Positions 24,650 to 33,630 of a stretch of DNA of 38,233 nucleotides are shown piece after piece. The DNA comes from Rhodanobacter sp. (GTDB lineage Bacteria > Pseudomonadota > Gammaproteobacteria > Xanthomonadales > Rhodanobacteraceae): contig JASBTI010000019.1 of the NCBI GenBank assembly GCA_030148505.1, forward strand, positions 1-38,233. The letters are read 5' to 3'. Position numbers and translations under genes: made by a program. Position 1 is the first letter of the stretch; each line of letters opens with the position of its first letter. The notes below the pieces were generated by a model. That model was not told where the DNA came from. It saw only the letters and a list, made by a program, of their open reading frames with translations, and ran no database searches.

Positions 24650-27175
24650 ATGCAAATTTTCAAGCGTTTGTTGCGCTGGGCATTGATCCTGGCTTTTTCC
24701 GGTTTGCTCCTGGCCGTTGTCGCATTAGGTGTTGCGTATTGGCTGATAGCACCACGACTGCCCTCAGTAGCCGTTCTCAAGGACTACCACATGCAGGTAC
24801 CCCTGCGCGTGGTCAGCGCCGACGGCAAACTGATTGCCAGCTTCGGCGAGACCCGACGAATTCCGGTTGAAATAGCCAACGTGCCTGATCGGCTGAAACA
24901 TGCCGTACTGTCCGCCGAGGATGCCGATTTCTATCATCACCCGGGCGTCGACTGGCACGGCATCGTGCGTGCGGCGTGGCATGTCATCATCACCGGTGGT
25001 GACAAGGGGCCTGGTGGCTCGACTATCACCCAGCAGGTTGCGCGCAACTTTTTCCTGAGTCCGGAAAAGCTCTATTCGCGAAAGCTCACCGAGATTTTCA
25101 TCGCCTTCAGAATCGAGCATGAGCTCAGCAAAGATCAGATTCTCGAGCTTTACCTCAACAAGATGTTTCTCGGCCATCGCTCCTACGGGGTCGCCGCCGC
25201 CGCTGAGTACTACTACGGCAAGACGCTGGATCAGCTGACGGTGGCCCAGTGCGCGATGATCGCCTCTACCTTTCAGTTGCCTTCACTGGTCAACCCCATC
25301 AATAGCCCGGCGCGCGGCCTGGCACGGCGTAATTGGGTTCTCGGGGAGATGCTTCGGCACAACTACATTACCAAGGCTGTCTATCAGCAGGCGATTGCTG
25401 AACCGAACCGCGCCCGCCCCCATGAGCAGCCGATCCAGGTACATGCCCCTTACCTCGCTGAAATGGTCCGACGCCAGGTACTGGACAGGCTTGGCAACGA
25501 CGCACTCACCGAAGGCTACGTGGTCAAGACCACGGTCCTGAGCACGCGCCAGCAGGCCGCTGTGGAGGCAGTGCGCAATGGCTTGATTGCCTACGACCAC
25601 CGTCACGGCTGGCGGGGGCCCGAAGCCCATCAGGCGTTGCCTGCCAATGCCACAGATCAGAACTATGACCGCATCCTGTCCGGTTACGCCTCTATCTCCG
25701 GCATGCAGCCGGGCCTGGTTACGCAAAGCGATGCCAGCGAAGCGACGGTCTATCTGTCAAAACGACTGACTATCAAGCTCAATCTGGCCGCAGTGAGCTG
25801 GGCGCGGCCGTATATCAACGATGATCGCAGAGGGCCGGCACCGCACAGCGTCGATAGCGTACTCAAGCCTGGCGATATCATCCGGGTCGCACGCGATGAC
25901 AAGGGTCAATGGCAGCTTGCGCAGATACCCAAGGCGCAGGCCGCGCTCGCCTCGATCAATCCGGAAGATGGCGCCATCGAGGCGTTGGTCGGCGGCTTCA
26001 GTTTCACTCTCAGCAAGTTCAACCGGGCCGTGATGGCTGCGCGCCAGCCCGGTTCGAGTTTCAAGCCCTATTTCTACTCGGCTGCCTTCGATCACGGGTT
26101 TACCCCCGCATCGATCATCAATGACGCGCCACTGGCATTGCCCGATCCCTCACGGCCGGACGGCATCTGGACCCCTGCCAACGACGACAACAAGTTCGCA
26201 GGCCCGATGCGCCTTCGTGAAGCACTGGTGCAGTCGAAGAACCTCGTGTCGATCCGGCTACTGGACGCCATCGGGGTGCGCTACGCGCGCGAGTTCGCCA
26301 CCCGCTTCGGGTTTTCGCTCGACGCGATACCACCCAACCTCACCATGGCCCTGGGCACCGCATCGGTCTCACCCATGAGCATGGCGCGCGGCTATGCCGT
26401 TTTCGCTAATGGCGGTTACCTGGTGACGCCGTATTTCATCAGCGAGATCGATGACCGGGATGGCAAGCCCGTATATCTTGCCAACCCGGCGCGTGCATGC
26501 CGAAACTGTCAGGAGCGATTGCTGGAGAACACGCCGCCCGGACCGCCGCCCGCCGGTACGAGCAAGGCTCCCGCCAATGAATTGGCGCACGCGGGATCGG
26601 CGCCTGCCGCACCCAGCAGTGTCGCAGATGTGGGCGAAGCGGTGCTTCCCGCCGACGTGCATGGCGAAAGCAACCATCCGCCGGTGCTTGCGCCCCATGT
26701 CCTGGGCAGTCGCACCGACTATCTGATCACCTCCTTGATGAAGGACGTGATCCTGCGCGGCACCGGCTCCGCCGCACGTTCGCTCGACCGCCCCGATCTG
26801 GCCGGCAAGACTGGCACTACCAACGACCACCGCGATGCGTGGTTTGTCGGCTTCAACGGCGACCTGTCAACGGCGGTCTGGGTAGGCTTCGACGACTACG
26901 CCTCGCTCGGCCGTGGTGAATTCGGGGCGAAGGCAGCGTTGCCGATCTGGATGAACTATATGGGCAGCGTGCTGAAGGGACTGCCGATGAATACCTTGCC
27001 GATGCCTCCGGGTATCAGTACCGTCCTGATCAACAAGGACAGTGGATTGCCCACCACACCCAACGACCCCAACAGCATGAACGAGATCTTCAAAGTGGAG
27101 GATGTCCAACACCTGCGCAATCAGGCGGCGCAAAAGAAGGAGCAGGAAAAGCAACACGCCTACGATATCTTCTGA
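24650..27175 (+). CDS. mrcA: Penicillin-binding protein 1A, bifunctional peptidoglycan synthase
   Basis: 841 residues. An N-terminal membrane anchor spans about 10-32. The glycosyltransferase-51 domain spans about 55-230, with AEDADFYHHPGVDW (catalytic Glu), GGSTITQQVARN and LYLNKMFLGHRSYGVAAAAE. An OB-like insert lies at about 310-420. The transpeptidase domain follows, with the S-x-x-K motif GSSFKPY (Ser near residue 468), SKN near 530 and KTGTT near 721. It polymerises lipid II into glycan strands and cross-links the peptides in the periplasm. An Ala/Pro-rich insertion lies at about residues 620-680, between SKN and KTG. It is divergent from pilM, as in pseudomonads and xanthomonads. Confidence 0.97.
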   Translation: MQIFKRLLRWALILAFSGLLLAVVALGVAYWLIAPRLPSVAVLKDYHMQVPLRVVSADGKLIASFGETRRIPVEIANVPDRLKHAVLSAEDADFYHHPGVDWHGIVRAAWHVIITGGDKGPGGSTITQQVARNFFLSPEKLYSRKLTEIFIAFRIEHELSKDQILELYLNKMFLGHRSYGVAAAAEYYYGKTLDQLTVAQCAMIASTFQLPSLVNPINSPARGLARRNWVLGEMLRHNYITKAVYQQAIAEPNRARPHEQPIQVHAPYLAEMVRRQVLDRLGNDALTEGYVVKTTVLSTRQQAAVEAVRNGLIAYDHRHGWRGPEAHQALPANATDQNYDRILSGYASISGMQPGLVTQSDASEATVYLSKRLTIKLNLAAVSWARPYINDDRRGPAPHSVDSVLKPGDIIRVARDDKGQWQLAQIPKAQAALASINPEDGAIEALVGGFSFTLSKFNRAVMAARQPGSSFKPYFYSAAFDHGFTPASIINDAPLALPDPSRPDGIWTPANDDNKFAGPMRLREALVQSKNLVSIRLLDAIGVRYAREFATRFGFSLDAIPPNLTMALGTASVSPMSMARGYAVFANGGYLVTPYFISEIDDRDGKPVYLANPARACRNCQERLLENTPPGPPPAGTSKAPANELAHAGSAPAAPSSVADVGEAVLPADVHGESNHPPVLAPHVLGSRTDYLITSLMKDVILRGTGSAARSLDRPDLAGKTGTTNDHRDAWFVGFNGDLSTAVWVGFDDYASLGRGEFGAKAALPIWMNYMGSVLKGLPMNTLPMPPGISTVLINKDSGLPTTPNDPNSMNEIFKVEDVQHLRNQAAQKKEQEKQHAYDIF

Positions 27176-27249
27176 AGGAGGTGAACCGCGCAAGGCTCAG
27201 CGTCGCACCGCGGCACCGCCGCGGCTTATTGATCGAACAGGAGCGCATC

Positions 27250-27924
27250 ATGTCCCGAGGCGAACACCATCGTATCCATGCGCACGACCGCCTTCAGCGG
27301 AACCGACTGCGGATCGCCCAGGAAGCGGCTCGCCTGATGAGCGAGCATGGCATCCGCGATTTTCATCATGCCAAGCTCAAAGCTGCCGAGCGGCTGGGTA
27401 TTGTCGAGACGCAGGCGTTGCCGCGAAATCTCGAAATCGAGCAGGCTTTGCGTGAACATCAACGTCTGTTTCTCGCCAACAGCCAGCCGGCTTGGTTGCG
27501 GCAAAGACGGGAGGCGGCGGTCGAGGCCATGCGGTTTCTGGCGGCGTTCGAGCCGCGTCTGGTCGGCGCCGTCCTTGAAGGTACTGCGGACGCCCATTCA
27601 GCCGTCTGCTTGCATGTTTTCAGCGACAATGCCGACGAGGTTGGGCTCTACCTGCGCGATCACGGCGTGCCGGTGCAGATCCAAACCCGCAGGCTGCGCC
27701 GCAACCGGGGCGATCAACCCGAATATCCGGTGCTGCTTTTCAGCGCGGGCGAACTCCCCTTCGACGTTACGGTGCTGCCCAGGGATGCCTTGCGGCAGGC
27801 ACCACTGGATCGCCGCGCTGACGACAGACCGATGCGCCGCGCCAGCCTGACCCAGGTGGAGATCCTGCTTTCCGAAGACGAAACGGCCCAACCTACGCCG
27901 CCCCGAGTAGCCGCCTCCAGATGA
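27250..27924 (+). CDS. Conserved protein of unknown function, nucleotidyltransferase-like
   Basis: 224 residues from the ATG at 27250, which has AGGAG nine bases before it; an extension to 27181 is unlikely. An N-terminal helical part contains HDRLQRNRLRIAQEAARLMS and DFHHAKLKAAERLG. The middle holds VGAVLEGTADAHSAVCLHVF, which resembles the G-[GS]-x-x-x-x-D-x-D strand-loop of minimal nucleotidyltransferases but is degenerate. Strands with DHGVPVQIQTRRLR and LPFDVTVLPRDALRQAPLD follow. No catalytic Asp pair is certain. It lies 74 bases behind mrcA and may be co-transcribed. I do not know a function; the fold assignment is tentative. Confidence 0.75.
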   Translation: MSRGEHHRIHAHDRLQRNRLRIAQEAARLMSEHGIRDFHHAKLKAAERLGIVETQALPRNLEIEQALREHQRLFLANSQPAWLRQRREAAVEAMRFLAAFEPRLVGAVLEGTADAHSAVCLHVFSDNADEVGLYLRDHGVPVQIQTRRLRRNRGDQPEYPVLLFSAGELPFDVTVLPRDALRQAPLDRRADDRPMRRASLTQVEILLSEDETAQPTPPRVAASR

Positions 27925-27927
27925 AGA

Positions 27928-27957
27928 TTGGGCCAGGGGCGATTGCCTCCGGCCCAA
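27928..27957. terminator. Hairpin between convergent genes, probable terminator
   Basis: TTGGGCC (27928-27934) pairs with GGCCCAA (27951-27957). After one mismatch a further five-base stem forms (36-40 with 45-49), closing a GATT loop. It sits just after the stop of the nucleotidyltransferase-like gene and before the convergent gltA end. No T run follows, so Rho-independent action is uncertain. Confidence 0.45.
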
Positions 27958-28031
27958 CCTTGAATCCCTCTGATATCCGCAGGGGTCACCTCCCGCCTTC
28001 CGCTGAGATGACCGCTAGTGAGGCCTCTGTC

Positions 28032-29327
28032 TCAGCGCTGCGACGTCGACAAATAGTCACGCATGTCGGCACCGGTATAGATCTGGCGAGGACGGCCGAT
28101 CCGCGATCCCGGGGTTTCGTGCTGTTCGATCCAGTGTGCGATCCAGCCGGCGGTACGGGCAATCGCGAACATGACGGTGAACATCTCGGTCGGAATGCCC
28201 AGTGCCTTGTAAATGATGCCGGAGTAGAAATCGACGTTCGGATACAATTTGCGCTCGACGAAGTAGTCGTCCTTCAATGCCGCCTCTTCCAGTTTCATCG
28301 CCACCTCGAGCAAGGGATCATTGACGCCGAGCTCGGCCAGCACCTTGTGGCACATCTCACGGATGATCTTGGCACGCGGATCGAAGTTCTTGTAGACCCG
28401 ATGCCCAAAGCCCATCAGGCGGAAACTGTCGCTCTTGTCCTTGGCCCGATTGATGGCAGACTCGACGTTGTTCGGCGAACCGATTTCCTTCAGCTGCTTA
28501 AGCACAGCCTCATTGGCACCGCCGTGGGCGGGTCCCCACAATGCCGTGATACCTGCAGCGATCGACGCATAAGGGTTGGCGCCAGTCGAACCGACCAATC
28601 GCACTGTCGACGTAGAGGCATTCTGTTCGTGGTCGGCATGGAGGATAAACAGCAGGTCCAGCGCCTTGGTCGCGACCGGACTCAAGGTCAGCGGTTCGCT
28701 GGGCACTTCGAACATCATGTGCAGGAAACGGTCGACATACTCGAGATTGTTGCGCGGATAGCGCAACGGCCAGCCCACCGAGTAGCGGTAGCACGCCGCG
28801 GCAATCGTTGGCATCTTGGCCAGCAGTCGAATCGCCGCCAGCTTGCGGTCACCGGCATCGTCGACATCCAGATCGTCATGGTAGAACGCTGACAAGGATG
28901 CTACCGACGCTGCCAACATGGCCATGGGGTGTGCGTCGTAATGGAATCCCTGGAAAAATTTGCGCTGTGCTTCATGCATCATCGTGTGATGCGTGATCTC
29001 GTGCTCGAAGCCTGCGAATTGCTGCTGGTTGGGAAGCTCGCCGTTCAGCAGCAGATAGGACACTTCCAGGAACGTGGACTTCTCTGCCAGCTGTTCGATC
29101 GGATAGCCGCGATACAGCAACACACCCTTATCCCCATCAATGTAGGTGATTGCGCTCTTGGTGCTTGCCGTACTTCCGTATCCTGGATCATAAGTGAAGT
29201 GCCCGGTGTCCTTGTACAAGGTGCCGATGTCGACACAGGCAGGCCCCAGGGTACCGCTGATCAGCGGCAGTTCGCTGCTGCGCTGGTTCGATTCATCCAC
29301 CAACTTGATGATCTTGGGATCGGACAC
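28032..29327 (-). CDS. gltA: Citrate synthase, type II
   Basis: 431 residues (E. coli 427). It condenses acetyl-CoA and oxaloacetate to citrate, the entry step of the TCA cycle. Catalytic regions are clear and at E. coli-like positions: [10 protein letters not shown] (~229), [10 protein letters not shown] (~264), [12 protein letters not shown] (~305) and PNVDFYSG (~362). The start is taken as the GTG at 29327 because GAAGGAG stands six bases before it. An upstream ATG at 29345 would place this ribosome site inside the coding sequence. The N terminus ([11 protein letters not shown]) fits type II enzymes. The gene is monocistronic, with its own leader of about 125 bases. Confidence 0.97.
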   Translation of the reverse strand: MSDPKIIKLVDESNQRSSELPLISGTLGPACVDIGTLYKDTGHFTYDPGYGSTASTKSAITYIDGDKGVLLYRGYPIEQLAEKSTFLEVSYLLLNGELPNQQQFAGFEHEITHHTMMHEAQRKFFQGFHYDAHPMAMLAASVASLSAFYHDDLDVDDAGDRKLAAIRLLAKMPTIAAACYRYSVGWPLRYPRNNLEYVDRFLHMMFEVPSEPLTLSPVATKALDLLFILHADHEQNASTSTVRLVGSTGANPYASIAAGITALWGPAHGGANEAVLKQLKEIGSPNNVESAINRAKDKSDSFRLMGFGHRVYKNFDPRAKIIREMCHKVLAELGVNDPLLEVAMKLEEAALKDDYFVERKLYPNVDFYSGIIYKALGIPTEMFTVMFAIARTAGWIAHWIEQHETPGSRIGRPRQIYTGADMRDYLSTSQR

Positions 29328-29431
29328 GGGTAACTCCTTCAGCATGTGGGTCAACACCGGGAGTTGCCGCAAAGCGACGCAGACCGGCGGGGGAACGTTG
29401 GCGGGAACTGCAAAAAAGCGGGTCCTGCCCG

Positions 29432-29463
29432 AGACGCCGTGGCGTCTGCCAACCCCCATTATC
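29432..29463 (-). promoter_or_regulatory. gltA: Probable gltA promoter (extended -10) with adjacent inverted repeat
   Basis: On the minus strand TGC-GATAAT (-10 at 29458-29463) has the TGn extension; no good -35 is seen. Just downstream, AGACGCC (29432-29438) and GGCGTCT (29441-29447) form an inverted repeat at about +4 to +20. This repeat could be an operator or a 5' hairpin. Confidence 0.45.
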
Positions 29464-29513
29464 GCACAAGGCTCCACCCACATTCGACGGCGCATGGACA
29501 AAAACACGGACGC

Positions 29514-29554
29514 AAAAAGACACGAAGCAGGCGCGAGGCCTGCTCCGTGTCTTT
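29514..29554 (-). terminator. Intrinsic terminator of rpmE2
   Basis: A long stem (AAAGACACG with CGTGTCTTT, one mismatch, then AGCAGGC with GCCTGCT) closes a five-base loop. On the minus strand it is followed by five T (complement of 29514-29518). It lies about 54 bases after the rpmE2 stop. Confidence 0.85.
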
Positions 29555-29607
29555 CGATCTCGCTACCGCCTATCCACGACCATCGCGCTGCGACAATCGT
29601 ATAGCGT

Positions 29608-29862
29608 TTATTCCTTGCTGGAGCTCGCGTAACGACGGCGGAACTTGTCGACTCGACCGCCCACATCCAGCGTCTTCTGCTTGCCGGTGTAGAACGGGTG
29701 CGAATGGCTGGAGATATCCACCTTGACAAGCGGATACTCGTTGCCGTCTTCCCACTTGATGGTTTCTTTGCTGGACATGGTCGACTTGGTCAGGAACGAA
29801 AAGTCGGACGACAGGTCCTGGAATACCACCGGGGCGTAGTTCGGATGGATATCAGGCTTCAT
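29608..29862 (-). CDS. rpmE2: Ribosomal protein L31, type B (zinc-free)
   Basis: 84 residues starting [20 protein letters not shown], with the core [20 protein letters not shown] and RVDKFRRRY. There is no cysteine at all, so the zinc-binding CxxC pair of type A L31 is absent. It is a component of the 50S subunit at the subunit interface. In E. coli the equivalent YkgM is induced by zinc starvation. Here the gene has a good constitutive-type promoter and its own terminator, which suggests a housekeeping role. A longer upstream frame to 29934 runs through the promoter and is not used. Confidence 0.97.
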   Translation of the reverse strand: MKPDIHPNYAPVVFQDLSSDFSFLTKSTMSSKETIKWEDGNEYPLVKVDISSHSHPFYTGKQKTLDVGGRVDKFRRRYASSSKE

Positions 29863-29895
29863 GGCGTGCTCTAAAACGGCGGTGAAAAGAGCGGC

Positions 29896-29925
29896 ATTAT
29901 AGCGGCTGCGAGGAGCTAACCGCAA
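29896..29925 (-). promoter_or_regulatory. rpmE2: Promoter of rpmE2
   Basis: On the minus strand a perfect TATAAT -10 (29896-29901) lies 18 bases after TTGCGG (-35, 29920-29925), about 34 bases before the rpmE2 ATG. No Zur-like palindrome is evident around it. Confidence 0.7.
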
Positions 29926-29969
29926 GCTGGGCAATGACCGCCACTGGCGGCAAGAGCGCAGCGGCGAGG

Positions 29970-30899
29970 CTATGCACCCAAGGCGCGTTTGACCATCGCC
30001 GCAAAACGCACCTGATCCACCTCCAAGACGATGTCCGCGTTGGCGCGACGACCCAGCCGTCCGGCCCAGTCGACCACCGTCGCTCCCCGCGTATGCCGAC
30101 CGTCGAGCTCGATCGCAACCGCACGGGACTCGCTACGAGTGACCAGCGACGGGTCGATGGCCACGGCCATGGCCAAGGCATCGGCGGCAATTACACCGCG
30201 ACGATCATGGGCCAGATTGTAGGCGCGTGCCGTACCCCCGATCTTGCCGTAGAAATCGGCGCGATGATCGCCCATCTGCAACCAGCGATCGAACTGCTCC
30301 TGATCCAGGGCGTGGCGCAACGTCAGCTCCCAGTCAACCAGCTGGAAATGCGGAAATGCCTCGAACACCACGTGCGCTGCTTCAGGATCGAAGCCAATGT
30401 TGAATTCTGCAGGCACCCTGCCGGTATTGCCATGGCCGGTCACCGCCCCTCCCATCACCACCAGACGCGCGACCCGCGTGGGCAACGAGGGGTCGAGCCG
30501 CAAGGCCAGGGCCAGGTTGGTCAGTGGCGCCAGTGCCACCAGGGTCAATTCACCGGGTCGCTCACGGGTCAGACGCAGCAACGCACTGGCTGCCGATTCG
30601 TGCGCCACAGTGGCTGCCGGCGGGGGAAATCCGATGTCCCCGAAACCATCGGCTCCATGTACAAAGGCCGCGTTTTCCTCAGGTGCGCGTACCAAGGGTG
30701 TCGCGCAGCCGGCGAACACGGCTATCTCGGCGTTGAGCAGATCGACCAGGGTGCGCGCATTGCGCACGGTGCAGTCCAGCCCCACATTCCCGGCCGCGAC
30801 GCTGAGTCCGGCGATCTCGGCGTGAGCATGCGCCATCAGAATGGCCAGCGCATCATCCACGCCCGGGTCGGTATCGATCAACAGTTGCGCTACGCTCAT
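29970..30899 (-). CDS. Inosine/uridine-preferring nucleoside hydrolase family protein
   Basis: 309 residues from the ATG at 30899; a much longer open frame continues upstream through recG, but it is a shadow. The calcium-binding signature DTDPGVDDA (residues 9-17) is at the N terminus. [18 protein letters not shown] forms the substrate loop and [12 protein letters not shown] holds the late Asp metal ligand. These enzymes cut the N-glycosidic bond of ribonucleosides for purine/pyrimidine salvage, in the cytoplasm. Base specificity is not readable. It lies 65 bases behind recG and is probably transcribed with it. Confidence 0.93.
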   Translation of the reverse strand: MSVAQLLIDTDPGVDDALAILMAHAHAEIAGLSVAAGNVGLDCTVRNARTLVDLLNAEIAVFAGCATPLVRAPEENAAFVHGADGFGDIGFPPPAATVAHESAASALLRLTRERPGELTLVALAPLTNLALALRLDPSLPTRVARLVVMGGAVTGHGNTGRVPAEFNIGFDPEAAHVVFEAFPHFQLVDWELTLRHALDQEQFDRWLQMGDHRADFYGKIGGTARAYNLAHDRRGVIAADALAMAVAIDPSLVTRSESRAVAIELDGRHTRGATVVDWAGRLGRRANADIVLEVDQVRFAAMVKRALGA

Positions 30900-30964
30900 G
30901 AGGGACTCATCGGCTGGATTGGGCGTCAGCTTATCGGCTGCGAGACCAGCGGCAAAGCATCGCT

Positions 30965-33085
30965 TCAAGCCTGCGCGTAGCGCGACGCGGCGCCGATCCA
31001 GCGTTCGATCAACTGCCCCGCCTGACGCGGGTGATCGCTCAACATACGCTCTCCGACGTGCTGGACCACGGGCAGCAGGTCGGCATCTCGAGCCAGGTCG
31101 GCCATGCGGAACGCCAGGTCGCCGGTCTGACGTGTCCCCAGCACTTCGCCCGGCCCGCGCAACTGCAAATCCTTTTCGGCGATGCGAAATCCATCGCCAG
31201 TTTCCCGCATCACCGCGAGGCGCTCGCGGGCTAGTTGACCCAGCGGTGGCTGGTACAACAGTACGCAGTTGGAGGCGACCGCGCCTCGTCCCACCCTGCC
31301 GCGCAACTGATGCAGTTGGGCCAGGCCGAGGCGCTCGCTGTTCTCGATCACCATCAGGCTGGCGTTGGGGACGTCCACACCAACCTCGATCACGGTGGTG
31401 GCTACCAATACCGAAAGTTCGCCAGCCTTGAACGCGTCCATCACCGCCTGCTTCTGCTTCGGCTTCATTCGCCCATGGATCAAGCCCACCGCAAAGCCCT
31501 TCAGCGCTGCGCACAGTTCGGCGTAGGCTACCTCGGCGGCCTGTGCTCGCAATTGCTCGGATTCCTCGATCACCGTGCAAACCCAATACACCTGGCGACC
31601 ATCGCCACAAGCAGCATGAATGCGATCAATCACCTCGTCGCGACGCGTGTTCGAAATGGCCACCGTCTGCACCGGCGTACGCCCCGGAGGCAGCGCATCG
31701 ATGGAGGAGATATCCAGATCGGCGTAGGCGCTCATCGCCAACGTGCGCGGAATCGGCGTGGCCGTCAGCACCAACTGATGCGGTACCAGACCATCGGCGC
31801 GGCCAGCACCTTTGTCGCGTAACGCCAGCCGCTGCTGCACGCCGAAACGATGCTGCTCGTCGACGATGACCAGGCCAAGCTGGGCGAATACCACACCCTC
31901 CTGCATCAAGGCATGCGTGCCAATCACCACCGGAGCCCCCGCCGCAAGCCTTGCCAGCGCGTGCTGACGGGCCTTGCCGGTCACCTTCCCGGCCAGCCAC
32001 TCGACTTCAATACCCAGCGGCTGCAACCAATGGCGGAAGCTCCGCAGATGCTGCTCGGCAAGCAACTCGGTAGGCGCCACCAGGGCGACCTGCCGACCTG
32101 CCTCGACCGCCGCCAGTGCTGCCAGTGCCGCCACCACGGTTTTGCCGGAACCGACATCGCCCTGTACCAGCCGCAACATCGGCACGGACTGCGCGAGATC
32201 GGCAGCTACCTCGCGCCTGACCCGTTGCTGCGCCGCGGTGAGTTCGAAGCTCAGACTGCCGAGCAGACGGCTTTCGAGCGCACCGTTCGCCGCGAGCGGC
32301 GGAGCACGATGGCGGCGCACCGAGGCCCGCAGCCGCCTGAGACTCAGGTGATGTGCCAACAGCTCTTCGAAGGCCAGCCGCCGCTGCGCCGGATGCTTGC
32401 CCTGCATGAGTTGGTCCAGGGGCACATCCGCTGGCGGCCTGTGGACGCAAAGTAACGCCTCCCGCAGTGACGGCAAGCCATGCTCTTCGTACAAGCCAGC
32501 CGGAATCAACTCCAATGCAGAGGCCGCTGGCAACAACGCCAGCGCCTTGTCGATCACACCGGCCAACCGCTTCTGGCCCAAACCGTCCGTGGTGGGATAG
32601 ACCGGGCTGAGCGCCTCATCGACGACAACCGGATCGTTTCCAGACAACCGCCGATAGTGAGGATGAACCATTTCCAGGCCATGCAGGCCATGGCGCACGT
32701 CGCCATAGCACAGCACGCGCGTCCCCTCGCGCATTTGCTCGGCCTGAGCGCGGTTGAAATGGAAGAAACGCAACAGCAGGGTCTGCCCGCTGGCATCGAC
32801 AACCGTCACCTTCAATTGCGGGCGATGACGGAACCCCCTTTCCACCGCCTCCACGATACCCTCCACCTGGGCCGGCTCGCCGGCGCGCAGGTCGGCAATC
32901 GCACTGATCCGGGTCTTGTCCTCGTAACGCAGCGGCAAGTGGAACCACAGATCTTGCACCTGCTCGAGTCCCAGCCGTGCCAGCAAGGCCCCGAATGCGG
33001 GCCCTACGCCGCTCAATGTACCGACCGCTGCCACGCCGGCGGCAACATTGACGACATGGGGGGGACTCACTTCACGAGCACTCAT
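30965..33085 (-). CDS. recG: ATP-dependent DNA helicase RecG
   Basis: 706 residues (E. coli 693), start ATG at 33085. An N-terminal OB 'wedge' domain spans about 55-200 (VEGIVEAVERGFRHRPQLKV). The helicase core has Walker A GDVGSGKT (~305-312), the DExH motif DEQHRFGVQQR (~407), LTATPIPRTLAMS, and motif VI QLRGRVGRG. It remodels stalled replication forks and Holliday junctions by branch migration. recG often follows spoT in gammaproteobacteria; here ridA lies between them. The ends are close to the ridA and nucleoside hydrolase genes, consistent with one minus-strand transcription unit. Confidence 0.97.
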   Translation of the reverse strand: MSAREVSPPHVVNVAAGVAAVGTLSGVGPAFGALLARLGLEQVQDLWFHLPLRYEDKTRISAIADLRAGEPAQVEGIVEAVERGFRHRPQLKVTVVDASGQTLLLRFFHFNRAQAEQMREGTRVLCYGDVRHGLHGLEMVHPHYRRLSGNDPVVVDEALSPVYPTTDGLGQKRLAGVIDKALALLPAASALELIPAGLYEEHGLPSLREALLCVHRPPADVPLDQLMQGKHPAQRRLAFEELLAHHLSLRRLRASVRRHRAPPLAANGALESRLLGSLSFELTAAQQRVRREVAADLAQSVPMLRLVQGDVGSGKTVVAALAALAAVEAGRQVALVAPTELLAEQHLRSFRHWLQPLGIEVEWLAGKVTGKARQHALARLAAGAPVVIGTHALMQEGVVFAQLGLVIVDEQHRFGVQQRLALRDKGAGRADGLVPHQLVLTATPIPRTLAMSAYADLDISSIDALPPGRTPVQTVAISNTRRDEVIDRIHAACGDGRQVYWVCTVIEESEQLRAQAAEVAYAELCAALKGFAVGLIHGRMKPKQKQAVMDAFKAGELSVLVATTVIEVGVDVPNASLMVIENSERLGLAQLHQLRGRVGRGAVASNCVLLYQPPLGQLARERLAVMRETGDGFRIAEKDLQLRGPGEVLGTRQTGDLAFRMADLARDADLLPVVQHVGERMLSDHPRQAGQLIERWIGAASRYAQA

Positions 33086-33166
33086 GATGCAAAGCCTAAC
33101 CGAGCTCGCCATCCTCCACGACGCCGAACACCGACGGTGACTGTCAGCAACAGCCGCACGGGCTGA

Positions 33167-33550
33167 TCAGTCGAGCACCATGATAGCGTCGACCTCGACG
33201 TGCGCTGCCTTGGGCAGGCCAGCGACCTCGATGGTGGAGCGCGCCGGATAAGGCTGCTGGAAATATTCCGCCATAACGGCGTTGACCGCCGCGAAGTTGC
33301 TCAGGTCGGTGACATAGATCCCCACCCGTACGATCTGGCCCAGTGAGCCGCCAGCCGCCCTGGCCACCGCTGCCAGGTTGTCGAAAACCCGCCGCGTCTG
33401 CACCGAGATATCGCCTTCCACCAACATACCGGTAGCGGGGTCGAGTGGGATCTGACCCGAGAAATACACGGTATTGCCGTGACGCACCGCTTGCGAATAG
33501 GGGCCAATGGCAGCTGGCGCCTGGGCGGTGGCAATAATGCTGCGGGACAT
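33167..33550 (-). CDS. ridA: RidA family enamine/imine deaminase
   Basis: 127 residues, the typical length. The conserved motifs are present: [36 protein letters not shown], and the active-site [20 protein letters not shown] with the key Arg. It hydrolyses reactive 2-aminoacrylate and related enamines formed by pyridoxal-phosphate enzymes, protecting those enzymes from damage. It lies 80 bases after spoT, a pairing also known in other proteobacteria, with recG next. Confidence 0.96.
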   Translation of the reverse strand: MSRSIIATAQAPAAIGPYSQAVRHGNTVYFSGQIPLDPATGMLVEGDISVQTRRVFDNLAAVARAAGGSLGQIVRVGIYVTDLSNFAAVNAVMAEYFQQPYPARSTIEVAGLPKAAHVEVDAIMVLD

Positions 33551-33630
33551 GGGCTTTCCTCATAGGGTCTTGGAGCCCCAGTGTAGACAGCTGCCGCAGG
33601 CGCGAAAAGCCTGCCAAGTCGCCCCGCCCT

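Noticed and set aside
29328..29729. N-terminal extension of citrate synthase by more than 130 codons
   Set aside because: The extension passes through the promoter, the leader and the rpmE2 terminator; the GTG with a strong ribosome site gives the family length.
30900..31610. Upstream extension of the nucleoside hydrolase frame
   Set aside because: It lies inside recG in another frame; the family starts with the DTDPGVDDA segment just after 30899.
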